Source of the DNA: Baylisascaris procyonis
Taxonomy: Eukaryota; Nematoda; Chromadorea; Rhabditida; Ascarididae
Direction of reading: 5' to 3'
DNA length: 64,000 nt
Assembly: GCA_037389465.1 (NCBI GenBank)
Contig: JAZARR010000157.1
Coordinates: 1-64,000 of the forward strand
Positions 10,926-24,700 of this stretch are shown in pieces. Below the pieces are notes generated by a model. That model did no database searches. It was not told the DNA's origin and worked only from the letters and a program-made list of their open reading frames with translations. Within the stretch, counting starts at the first letter, position 1. Every line of letters begins with the position of its first letter. Made by a program: the position numbers and the translations under genes.

Positions 10926-12740
10926 CCCAATATGCGACGTACACTCCTCCTTTCTCTATCTAAACAGAATTGCGACGTAACTCGCAACGCGATCCAAGTC
11001 TAGTGTCCACTGCATCCTCACTTCTATTTTTACCCCCTCTCCTCAGTCCCAACCAACCCCTTCGAAAAGAACCGTGAAGAAGCGCACCACAGCGCACGTC
11101 TAATCAACCAACTATCTCAGTAAGTAAAAATATGCTGATAGCGTCTGCATGCTTCACCGATCACGTAAAATTACACCTACAGAGGTGTAAAGAAAAACTA
11201 TGTCATAAGTATAAAACCAGGAGTGAACAATGAAAAACTAAAGTGTTTCGGGCATATGTTAATGCCTATAACTTTTTGGGAGAGATGGATAAAAGCCAAA
11301 AATCGTCTTGCAAATTTTCTTTTGCAAAGCAAATTTTCAAAACGCAGAAGAATTAAGCGTATTCTTGAAAGAATTATTGTTGACCGCTTCTGCTTGGCCA
11401 TAGAACGATTGATTTGCTGGCACCTTACTGCTGGAATTATTATTGTTTGCTTACACGAAGCTTGAGATGCAGAGCAAAATAATTTTAGCACAACCTAACA
11501 GACTATAAGTGCAGTTCACTGGTCCTTTTAATGATAGGCGAATAAACATGGTCTATGCAAACATTAGACGATTCAGGTACAACGTACTATCGCGCTATCA
11601 GTATCTTATCAATGAACTGACGAATATTTGTTTAAGAAAATAGATCGGGGTGGTGAACGCGAGAATCATATATCATCTCACTGGAATTCCATTATATTGA
11701 ATGGATCGTATGACCATAGTGGAAAAAGATTATCTACTGCAAGCTTCGCATGTTTATTCACTATCCTCGTTATACAACGATGATGAACACAGCACAGCAA
11801 GAAGAAGATTAGGGAACCGACACAACATGAACAATAATGGCAGCAAAAAGATTCCTTCACGTCTACGATTTTAGCCGGAGGATTTCGGACTTCTGTTTCT
11901 CTTGGAGGGGCGATGAAGACATAGGCGATCGAGCAAAACCATTATGCCCTTCACTGGAAATGTTGGTAAAGTTACTGTTGACCCAGCCCTACAACTAACT
12001 ATGCATGCCCCTCGTTTACGCGGCCCTTCCCGTGAAATGCTGGGTAACATATGGCCCATATTTCATGCTTGGGGCTTCACAAAAGGGCAGTTTTATGGAT
12101 TTTTCAAGAAACGTGGACAAACCTTGGACGTGATAGAACTATGGTTAGTGCAGAGGATAAGCTTTTGTGTTTATATAAATAGCCTTCTCATAACGCCTTT
12201 ATTGACTGCACACAATACATATTCATCGAGGTGCATTGAAAATTTTCGATAATGGCTGTCAACGTGTTAATTAAACATAGAATGATTGTGCGAACATTGA
12301 AAAAAGTTTTTCATGAGAAATGTTCGCCATGTAATAGTTATACATACGCATAAGAAATTATAAGAGAGGAACTGTGGACTTTATTCAAACGACTGATTTG
12401 GAATAAATTTTAGAAAGTTTGGCTGCATTTAGAGTGTTCATTTACTTACTGGATCAGTATTCGTTTGAGTACCAATAAATATCAAAATTAATAAAGCCAA
12501 ATGTAACATCGAAAAGAGGGATGCAAGAAATTAACTCATAGTGAGATATGAATTAACGTACTTATTAACGGAAACCTCATTACCTGGCAGCCAGTGATAA
12601 CATCATAGTCAAAGAGTTGGGACAGGAGAACTGAAAACAAGGAGAAATAGTCCACGGGAGAGGGAGCACAGGAGGGGAAGGTGCAGTTGGAAGATATTCA
12701 AGAAGATCGGAGAGGTGGATGCGGCCATCATAATGTGGGC
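10926..12740. other. Region between the foldback element and the end of unc-60
   Basis: I see no supportable gene here. A TTTATT at 12,380-12,385 (AATAAA on the minus strand), about 360 nt past the UNC-60B stop codon, is a candidate polyadenylation signal for that transcript. Open frames at 11.2-11.5 kb (both strands) and 11.9-12.25 kb (plus strand) have no recognisable motif. Confidence 0.4.
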
Positions 12741-15700
12741 TTAGGTACGCTGATGACTCATAAGCTCGTGTTTTATGGCTTTCTCGTCAATGTCGGATAG
12801 ATCACTGGCCTGCACCTGCATCAAACTTTCAAGACCAAGCGTTGCCTTCAAAGCGCGTACCGATGATGCATAAAGCATGCGTCTACGAACAGGTGCCTCA
12901 TCCGGACAGCTGAAAAAAAAACAAAAACAAACAAACATAGTATAACTGAAATATCGATACCTATTTTGTTCAGATACTAAACTAATTGTAGATGAAAGAA
13001 CGATTCCACTCTCTAAGAAGTGCAAAAGCTTACCAGGGGAATTGTCTGGGCATTCACATTCTATTCGACTAAATGCAATGTATAAACAAATAACGAGCTT
13101 GCCGAGTAATGTAGTTCTTCCTCTTTTAATTAATTCGGCCACTGCAAAAGATAGGCTTCGAGGGGGAGATGGAAGGTGAAAATGGAGATGGAAGGTCATC
13201 ATAAAGTACGGGCAGACTTTCGCGTTTTTGTATTACGTCTCTAACTTCTGTTAAACACTACAGATCAGCTCCAAGAATACTACAGAAAGAAAGTGTTACG
13301 TGCAACAACTGCCAAATTTCGCTACTACAGCCCTCCGTGGACACGTGTAGCCTACTATAGGGAGTAATGCATTAGTGATCCCAGCGGAAATGCTTAGAAC
13401 TGTGGAGATAAAAGTGCAGATTTCGTTCACTAAATCGGGGAGATGGGTGCACTCATCTTCAGAGACAGATCCTGATCGCAGAAACTAGTGCCAAGTCCAC
13501 ATACGCACGGATACGGAAAGTTTGCGGATTCCATGGAACCATGTGCGCTTGCGTCCGTGTTTGTGCATTTGCGTATATTTGCGTGCGTGTGTCTATGTGA
13601 TGGTTGTCGTGTTTTTGTCTGCCAGCCTAACAACGTGAGCACAGACGCACTGGATGTGCCTCCATACACGCAAATTTTGCACGGTTATCTAAAGCGCCGA
13701 GAGGGGTCAACCCCCTCCCCCCTCCCATTACAATAGAAGTGGAAAGGTGTAATAGCGGAGATGATGCGATATTTGCTCTTCATTCCTTCTCGTCAATCAG
13801 TTCAACAAATACCCAGCAAAAGAAAACGGGCATAACAATGCCTTCTGCTTGCTTGATTCAACCGCTGATGCAAACCTTTATCAAAAAAGTTTTTTAGTAA
13901 TCCCAAAGGTACAAATCAAAAATCTGGCACGAATGAGATGATGGGTAGGTCTGTTCGCCTTAAAAAACCTACAGTCTCTTTCGAAATTGCTGGATAAATG
14001 TGGAATTTTGTATCTGAGGTCATCACGTAACATGCCTTATATCTGTCTAACTGTAACTCCAATGTGCCTCAGTTGAAACAACCCAAAAGACAAACAGACG
14101 CGAATATAAGCGAACAAGTGAGGTCGTCACAGTGCACATTGGAAAACCAATTTGTGAATTCTTATAAAAATGAACCTTTTAACCTCACAGCATATTGCAG
14201 ACAGCAGGCAGCTTCCTTCTAGCACCGCACTCATTTTTTTAAATGGCCTCAAACTGTAAGGGTACCCGCTTCTGATTGACTTAGAAACGAACGGTGGTAA
14301 TAAGAATGAAGCTACTGTCTTGGTAGTACTATGTAAAATTTTTGGTGATATACAAATATGATAGTCACTGCAAATAAACTCGTCTTTTACAAAGGTCAAT
14401 TCTTAAGGGTATTTCAAATGTGATCTTATCTCTAAAGGTTCCTCTGATCAATGGAGAAAGATGGAGATTTTTTGCAGCACTAGTAAAATTGAAACAAGAA
14501 ACTATGAGAGGAAGATGAAGAATCTCATAATTACATATAGAAATTGGCCTAAGAGAAGATAAGACATAAAAAATGTAGTAAACCTTCTCTTCGTAACTGG
14601 ACGAAAGAAGATCATTCTTACCTATAAAATAATTTCGCTCAAAAATCCTCTCCTTTGAGAGTAGCGCGTGGTTGTTTGTCTATCAACCTACAACAGAATT
14701 CCTTCTCTAGTCAACTTTTTGAAGAAATTCTACAGGATTGTTTGCGCTACGGGCTGTAGGAGATCGGTGGGGGGTGTGCTAAAAACGTTCACGCGAATTA
14801 ATATAACCACTTACTACTGAACGAAGACCACTTTTGACAGCCGCGACGCCGCGTCTGTCCCTTGTCGTTGTACCTGAACTTCAACGTCGACCGCTGCATA
14901 GCGACATTCTTTACCATTGCCTACACTCTTTCGAATTTCCTGAAAAACTCATCCAAACTTTGCTCTTCATTACCACATACATTCATCAATTTATCTCATA
15001 CATACTTTAGGTTTCGATTAGAACAAACCATCACAACCGGAAGTGGAGCTAGAGCTTGGTCAAGGTCATTATCACAACTCAAATTCCCCCTCATCACTAG
15101 AATTTGACAAATACGAGGTTCCTAAAAAAGACATCAGCGCCTCACACACTGTTTCAAATATCAAGTTTTTCCACTGCTACTAACATTAAATTTGCTGCTT
15201 ATACAACAGTTGATTCTCCTAAACAATACTTGATTCAGCCAACTGTTCCAAGCATCAGCTTTTTCGTATGACTGATGATAAATGAAAAGAACTTTTCGTG
15301 TTGTGACCAGTTTTTTGTGTCTCAATGGCTATCTTGCACTCACAGCAAAACTTTTATACCATATACCATGCCTCTTTTCAATACCATAGCCATCGGGCTG
15401 TGTGGTGTCATGTTTACCTGCGAAAACGACTGCACAAATGAAATTTCACGTTCGCTGTAACTTTTTCCATTGTTTGTCCTCAGAGTTGCTGTTTTCTACG
15501 CTATTCATTATCGGCCTTTTGTCTTCAGAATAAATAACTCATGCTGAATGAATACTTATGCCAGCTATGTGTTGCACCAAATATCATAATTCTCACCCTG
15601 TTTATACCACGTAAAGCAGCTTGTTTAGTATAACTATCGAACATACTTGTTGAGCTCTCTTATTACCCATTCGACGACCGTTAGTTAAGCTTTTATGTAA

Positions 15701-18700
15701 TATACAAACGTGACAGGAACCCTCACTAAATTAATGCTACTTTTTCATTGTCACGACTATCGTTCCGTAAAAATATTGAGACCCCAAATTCGATACCTGC
15801 AACGTCACTGTGCCGGGAGTACTTTTGCTGCATAGAAATACAGGTTATGCATGAAGTGATCCTAGAATAACCATCAAAGCAAACATCCATTGTCACATTC
15901 CTATTGAAGCCGTCATAACATTTTAGTTAAACAGCAAGCCATTACTTTCAATCCGTCGGCGGAATATGTCTACCCTTCAGCCAACCAAAAACGTCCCCAC
16001 GCCTCAAGCAAACATCTTTTGCAGAATTGGGCACAATATACTTCCTAATAATTTTCAGAAAAGGCAACACCCGTACTCTTGATGCAAGAATCACCTCACC
16101 TTAACTTTGTATATAATACCTCAGCCCAGAAAATCAAACACCCAAGCGACGTTTTGTTGGCTGATTTCCGCAACTAGGCCATCTGGCTGGGGACCAATAT
16201 GAGCCGTGGGATCCACTCTATATCGAAGCATCCAATCATCGGAATGAAAAGCAAAAAAGCCCGAGCGAACAAGCAAGAAATGATGGAACTATCAACCGCA
16301 GAACACTCAACACTAAATGAAAGCAGATAAAATCGGTACTTCTCGTGAATCGCTGCATCATTAGATGTGATGGGTGCAAAGTGAGTGTTGTAGTCAACGT
16401 TTACAGACCATCAATCCTTTGTGTGTTGTCGGGGGCAAACTTAACCTCAGTTCGCGCATGATAAACAACTTTTGAAACAATGACTTCGGATTAAGGGAAA
16501 TAAGGGCAAACCTCCACGAAGTCGGAGTAGGGCGCTCCTTTTTCCCCAATTTTATCGACAATGATCGTTGTGTCGTCGTCCGAGATTCTGAAGATGATAT
16601 AAGAGTGGAGATGCTTGTTGTGCAGATCGTCGTAAGCCTTCTTGCATGATGCGTCAATCTTCACTCCAGATGCCTGAAGAGTTCGTTGATTAGGCCTCCT
16701 GAACGCTCAAAGAACGGCGAGTCTGTTTCCAGCGGGTTGCTAGGCATGTCACAAAATCGAAAACACTCACTTCATTGTCTACTTAGCTTCGAAGGTTTGG
16801 AGTTGGCATGTTCAATTAGCACATAAGGCGACCTAGACCATTGTTCCGTGAAGGTTAAGTGCCAAGACTTCCTTAAAGGTGAGCATATTTCCCTCTACAA
16901 AAGGTACTCGTCAAAACCTACAGGCAATTATTCGTTCGAACAAATTTAGAACGCTTTCAAAGGAGTTACATCACAAGAGTATCGATTTTTTTTCAGGCCG
17001 CCTTAGATGAAATGGCCACGGTGGCGTTAAACTACAATTGAAAATTTGCTACTGCAACCACTACTCCAGAGAACAATGGCAGCATGGCTGCAAACCGCGA
17101 ACAGAGCTGAGCTCCTGCCGCCACGTTGCGTACGCACACTACCGTACCTGAACTACAAGCGAGCACTAACGCCCATCACAGGAATTCAAAAACTTGTAAT
17201 AGAAGCATGCCATTTTTCCTATTTCATTCAATTCAGAATGTCAAATAATATTCCTATGCAAAATTTCAGCTCATTGATGCACAAGAATAGAATTGCTGGA
17301 TGTTTCTATTACAAACTTTCGAGTTCTTATGATGGACATTAGTATTCGCTTGCTGAGTGCAGAGTACGGTAGCGGTGCGTACGCAACGTGGAGCATGAGC
17401 TCAGCTGCGTTCGCGGTTCGCAACCAGCGTACCATCGTTCTCTGCAGTAGTGCTGCTACTGCACATTGTACTATGTCGATGAAACAAATGGGATGGAAAT
17501 TATACTTCAAGAGTTCCACGAACAGTTAAAAGAATATAGCCATTTTCGTTTTCGATGAGGCAACCAAGATCCTCAACAAAAGAGTCTGACCATTCCAACG
17601 GAATAAGAAGCAATACCGAGGGGAGGGGGAGGAGAAGGCGGGGAAGCACCAAAAATTTTGAAGTACAAATATGTGGGTGGAAGCGCACGTGATCATTCAC
17701 AGTCTCCAATAATCTTTAAACACAGACGCCAATATGCGAATCAATACACCACGGAACGCACTGAATACCCGTTCCTAAAGATAGACTTGGGCATCCTTAT
17801 AGGATATACGACATTAGAGAATGGCCTTCAACAGATCCCTCAAAAATCTCGTTTCAAGTACAAATTTATTTCTTAAATTATCATTCATCATTCAGACGCT
17901 ATATGCATCATAAAGTTCAGTTTCGAGCGCATGTTTTCTAGTTTTTTGTAAATTACCATTCAATAACGAAGGAAAGAACGAACGAATGATTCCGGAGGGG
18001 TAAATTACCATTCAAAGCCATTAAGTGGCACAAGTTTTAATAATAAAAACGATTACAGCAATTTTGGTTCCATATGCAAATTTAATATTTCTAATTTCAA
18101 AGCAGTTGGTAACGTAGCATCACTCAAATGTTCAACAAATTATTCGACGAGTGTGCAATTTTGCTGACTATCAAAATGTCTCTATCGAAGAGAGTGCTTA
18201 CTGCAAAGGTTACTTTCAAGTGAAAAGAAGCCGCATTAATGCGCTACCAGTACATGAAACAAGGGAAATATGTCGCTGAAATCACCTCGAAAAGTCATAT
18301 TTTGCACCTCTACATTCAATTCCTATACTGAACGTGTCTCAATACTTCTTACTCTTCACTTAACTCACATTTTTCTATCAACAAAAAATGCCTTAAAATG
18401 TTACTATGCGTTTACATTCTCCGTTAGGTTCTTTTGCTCAGGAACCACTAGGAACAGCGCTGCGAAGTTCGGCGAACGCAACCTATGCCGCAAATACAAA
18501 CTGTCCTATACCATTTCCTTCATTTACCACTAAAGTCGAAAGTGGTAAAAACATTTCCTACACCGCCTCCTTCATTTAGTCACTAAACTCGAAAGTGGTA
18601 AAAACATTTCCTACACCACCTCCTTCATTTAGTCACTAAACTCGAAAGTGGTAAAAACATTTCCTACACCACCTCCTTCATTTAGTCACTAAACTCGAAA

Positions 18701-21700
18701 GTGGTAAAAGCATTTCCTATACCACCTCCTTCATTTAGTCACTAAACTCGAAAGTGGTAAAAACATTTCCTACACCACCTCCTTCATTTAGTCACTAAAC
18801 TCGAAAGTGGTAAAAGCATTTCCTATACCACCTCCTTCATTTAGTCACTAAACTCGAAAGTGGTAAAAACATTTCCTACACCACCTCCTTCATTTAGTCA
18901 CTAAACTCGAAAGTGGTAAAAACATTTCCTATACCACCTCCTTCATTTAGTCACTAAACTCGAAAGTGGTAAAAACATTTCCTACACCACCTCCTTCATT
19001 TAGTCACTAAACTCGAAAGTGGTAAAAACATTTCCTACACCACCTCCTTCATTTAGTCACTAAACTCGAAAGTGGTAAAAACATTTCCTACACCACCTCC
19101 TTCATTTAGTCACTAAACTCGAAAGTGGTAAAAGCATTTCCTATACCACCTCCCTCATTTAGTCACTAAACTCGAAAGTGGTAAACACATTTCCTATACC
19201 ACCTCCTTCATTTAGTCACTAAACTCGAAAGTGGTAAAAGCATTTCCTATACCACCTCCTTCATTTAGTCACTAAACTCGAAAGTGGTAAAAATATTTCC
19301 TACACCACCTCCTTCATTTAGTCACTAAACTCGAAAGTGGTAAAAACATTTCCTACACCATCTCCTTCATTTAGTCACTAAACTCGAAAGTGGTAAAAGC
19401 ATTTCCTATACCACCTCCTTCATTTAGTCACTAAACTCGAAAGTGGTAAAAGCATTTCCTATACCACCTCCTTCATTTAGTCACTAAACTCGAAAGTGGT
19501 AAAAACATTTCCTACACCACCTCCTTCATTTAGTCACTAAACTCGAAAGTGGTAAAAACATTTCCTACACCACCTCCTTCATTTAGTCACTAAACTCGAA
19601 AGTGGTAAAAGCATTTCCTATACCACCTCCTTCATTTAGTCACTAAACTCGAAAGTGGTAAAAGCATTTCCTATACCACCTCCTTCATTTAGTCACTAAA
19701 CTCGAAAGTGGTAAAAACATTTCCTATACCACCTCCTTCATTTAGTCACTAAACTCGAAAGTGGTAAAAACATTTCCTACACCACCTCCTTCATTTAGTC
19801 ACTAAACTCGAAAGTGGTAAAAACATTTCCTACACCACCTCCTTCATTTAGTCACTAAACTCGAAAGTGGTAAAAACATTTCCTACACCACCTCCTTCAT
19901 TTAGTCACTAAACTCGAAAGTGGTAAAAGCATTTCCTATACCACCTCCCTCATTTAGTCACTAAACTCGAAAGTGGTAAACACATTTCCTATACCACCTC
20001 CTTCATTTAGTCACTAAACTCGAAAGTGGTAAAAGCATTTCCTATACCACCTCCTTCATTTAGTCACTAAACTCGAAAGTGGTAAAAATATTTCCTACAC
20101 CACCTCCTTCATTTAGTCACTAAACTCGAAAGTGGTAAAAACATTTCCTACACCATCTCCTTCATTTAGTCACTAAACTCGAAAGTGGTAAAAGCATTTC
20201 CTATACCACCTCCTTCATTTAGTCACTAAACTCGAAAGTGGTAAAAGCATTTCCTATACCACCTCCTTCATTTAGTCACTAAACTCGAAAGTGGTAAAAA
20301 CATTTCCTACACCACCTCCTTCATTTAGTCACTAAACTCGAAAGTGGTAAAAACATTTCCTACACCACCTCCTTCATTTAGTCACTAAACTCGAAAGTGG
20401 TAAAAGCATTTCCTATACCACCTCCTTCATTTAGTCACTAAACTCGAAAGTGGTAAAAGCATTTCCTATACCACCTCCTTCATTTAGTCACTAAACTCGA
20501 AAGTGGTAAAAATATTTCCTACACCACCTCCTTCATTTAGTCACTAAACTCGAAAGTGGTAAAAGCATTTCCTATACCACCTCCTTCATTTAGTCACTAA
20601 ACTCGAAAGTGGTAAAAATATTTCCTATACCACCTCCTTCATTTAGTCACTAAACTCGAAAGTGGTAAAAACATTTTAAATATCGAAAAACGCATAAACT
20701 GTGCATCGGCTGGGTTACGAAACGAGTGGAGAAGCGTAGAAGCGTGCCTATGCAGCAGGGATGATGTGCCTTCAAAATAAAATATGCAGAACAATGCTCT
20801 ATCTTCTTTCAACTAGCGCTATAGTTCACACAAATTTGCGGCAACAATGTGCAAAATATGCAACATCACCTCCCATATCTCAACTGAAGCGTTCGCTCAA
20901 TGCAATCTTCGAGAAAACGTTCACTCTGCAAAGTGACCAATGCAAAATGCGTGCAAATTTTTTAGCACCCTTAAATGCCCGCGAATTCTTTCAAGGTTAC
21001 ACAAGTGCTGGGAAATAAATTACGAGAGATCATCGTACAATATATACTAACCCACCGCTCAAGCTTCGATGGTTCCTGACTTGGGAGTACCAATCAGACA
21101 CACATCAACGATACGAACGCGCACACACACGTAAACAATCTGGATACACGGTCCGTGATCTCAATTGACCTGGAAGATGGCGCCATAATCTTGGTATCTT
21201 CAATGTATTGTTTCACTTTGGAGAAAGACACGTTTGGATCTACGCTGCTAAGGCGCAAAGTAAACTGCAAGAGAAAGAAACTGATAGTTATAGGTCTGCT
21301 TATAAAATAGACCTCGGCAAAGCCGACATACACGGAAACTGAAGCCTGAGTGCCAAGGACATTAGAATTTATGAGCTTTTGGACGAACTTTCTTCAGCAC
21401 TACAGAAATTTCCAACTATGTTTGCACCTCCTTCTTTGCAGGTTGCCAGCAATGGATGGAGGTTTACGCATATGCGTTCCAAACGTGTTTTTCTCCAAAG
21501 TGAAACAATACATTGAAGATACCAAGGTTATGGCGCCATCTTCCAGGTCAATTGAGATCACGGACCGTGTATCCAGACATTTCTTATGGGAACCTCAAAA
21601 GTGAGTGCCACCAGCACCGAGAGGCCTGCACACCCTTCTGGAGCAAAGTGAAGAAAGCGGAAGCACCTGGTTGCTTCTGCACTAACGCAAGCCCATTTAA

Positions 21701-24700
21701 GAGCAAAACGACACCTCCTAGAGCTTAAAGACACAGAGATCCTCCAAAGGATCTCCTACACTCATTCAGAAAGTTAGGACGAACCACCATAAATTAGCAC
21801 TATCGTCTCCAATAGCCGCAATAAGCCATCAACACAACCTATGTGCTACATATTCCAGCAATCCGGATGCAATGGTATATATATATATTCAAGCCGAAAA
21901 TACGCCTGAGAAAAGTTTTCACAATCAAGTGAAATATTTAAAGCAATTTTATTCAGTTATATTTCTGAGAAACAATGAGAGGAAGTTAGTTCTGGACAAG
22001 TTATGCAAGCCACCAACTTACTTGTCATTACGGCACTCAACCCGAAAGAAATCTAATTAAAAGGAACTGTGAAAAGGCAATGATGTACGAGCTGTCATTT
22101 TTAGCTCTTCATGAAAATTTTGTCTGACGCTTAATCAACTCAGCGAACATCTTGGCACATTCAAATTAAATAACTTCAAACTCGGCAAACCGAAGAAGTC
22201 CGTTTATAACGCTTCACAGATAAACCAAAGTTCCTTTCATTGGATCATTTCCAACAGATGTTTACTTTATTCAAATATACAAACCACCTTCTTTGCGCAA
22301 ATCAAAACCAACGAATTCTACACCGTTTGGTCACCTTGCAGCGCTATAATAAACCAAACACAACTCTACAAAGAGGAGACACGGGATTCACCATATTGAA
22401 CATAATGCAAGTGAAATGTGGCCAAAATACTGCACCATCCAGCAGGCCCAGTTGCCCACCTATCCGCTCCTCTTTCACCTTCGACCCCTCCCCTTCTCTC
22501 CCATACTACTTCTTTTAGGAGTCAATACTTACGATAAGCTGGGTCAATACTTACTAGAACTTTACCCTAATCGAAACGGCAAGCTCAAATAGCAATTCTG
22601 CCAACAACACAGATCGTCGGTAGTGAACAAGATTTTTACGAATATCGCCAGGCCCCAAGTCGGCTAAAGATATGCATCAAAGTAACTATTGGACGCAACA
22701 CATAAAAAGCAGCAATCCTTATCGCATACACACCCCTTGAAAAAGAATACAAAGCTTCCCACCCACCAGTGCACAATCGTTCTCAAACAAATTACCGTTC
22801 AGGTTTTCCCAGCTTCGTTATTTCCATATTACACATAATGATTGGCCCTCTAACTTCAGTGAATCTTTTGCAGAAAGCAAGCTGTTGGAAGTTTGCAGAT
22901 AACAGCATACTACGAGAATTCCTCCTCAAAAAACTCGAAAAGAAAAAGAAGTGAGATTAAGGAATTATTCAACAGCAAATCAAACGGGCATAAGGGATCG
23001 TTAAAGTAGGCAACAAACAAGCAAGCATCTCAGTTACTCACAAAACACAGTGTTACAAATTCGGCACACCGCCAACAAGCAATTCCAATCCGAGAAGTTA
23101 TCAAACAACAAAAGAAACGATGGGCCATTCACGCCTTCGAAACAAGGCCAAACATTTGGTTAGTAGAAGATAAAACGTCCGGTTAAGTATTGCCACAAAA
23201 CCGTTCGTTACTGCTGCTCTCTCTATAGCCAACATTCAGTGATCGCCATATTTGTCAGTTAGTTTCATCAGCAACTCCTTATGCGACATCTCCGACTCAT
23301 CCGATACCTGAAGACAATGAATGAGCTTACAATTTCCTTACCTAAGATCGATAGAAATATTTGCTTCATTCTTAGGGTGAATGTAAATTACTCGACATGA
23401 TAGAGATGCTAAAACATTCAAGTGCTATTCAATAACTGTTAACACTGCATTCCGACGAATGAACTGTTATTGTGTTGCAGTATTTTAATGATTGTAATAA
23501 ACCAACAAGGGATTGATAAAAATGATCCTTCTAGCTGCACGAAGCGTAGGGCAAGCGATCCAAAAATGAATAACCGTCTCCTACCACCACCAGAAACCAC
23601 TACTCAACAGCGATATGCAAATAAAGCTTAAACCACAAGCATTATCTTCATTGATTCTGGGATACCCTCCTCGCAACTTAATTGTTAAAGACAAAGTTAG
23701 TTATCTAATTGCAGCATTCGATCAGAATGCAATAGACGCCTTTCGCGGAGTGAACGAATCAAATGAGCGTTGCTCAGTTTATTGTGAAATTATCGCAGAA
23801 AAGATCGTTGAGCAAATATCTTTTTCTGCAGTTATTATCGCAATAAAAACGTCCTAGCCAGTCATCGAAGAGGGAAAATTATGGAAGGAAGGATATTCTG
23901 GTGCTGACTTTTTCAAACTTTAAAAATCCAGCTATTTCGGAGTTAAGAATTCTCAACAATATCTAACCTCATTCATTTGTTTCATTACATAAGCTAGGGA
24001 TCTGCTTGTATGGCGGCTCTTACAATAATTTCCTCTCAACAAAGTGTTATGAACTCATATAAAAAAGGGGAATAATACCACTATTATTCAGCAATGACAA
24101 CAAAGCAGACAACAATAAAACAAAAAAGGGCTTAGTTGTGAGAAGAGTTTTTAATCGGTCTTTGTTATTCAGCCAAATACTTCACTATGCGCTCTGAAAC
24201 AACCTTGGTAATGCTATTACGTATGTTCACACCGAAATGCAAGGTCCTCGGTGCCCTAACTGTTCTAGTATCGAAAAGGCATGTCCAAATCGCCTGCGCC
24301 ATAACGCTATCGATTGCTCAGGAATGCAATGCATAACACACATTTTACGTGGTATATGAAATTGACGTTAAATGATCGCCCATTCAGTAGCAAGAGTTAA
24401 TAAAAGAGATCCTCTGTACTAGCTTAAAAACTGAAAGTTGAGAAAATAAAAAGCTGCAAAACTAAAGTGAACTTTCGTGGTGGGACTAAAATGAAGGAAA
24501 ATAAAAGAAACAGAAACCTGGAACTGAAGAATTCTCTCCGTGCCAAGGGAAGCCTTAATGGCGGCTGCCGATGATGCATATACCATCTTCTTTTTAATTG
24601 AGGCACCATCAGGACATCTGAAAACAACTCATTACGGAAACGAATATCCAAGGAATAACCACATGCCTCTGATTCGACAAATAGAAATACTGAACATTTC

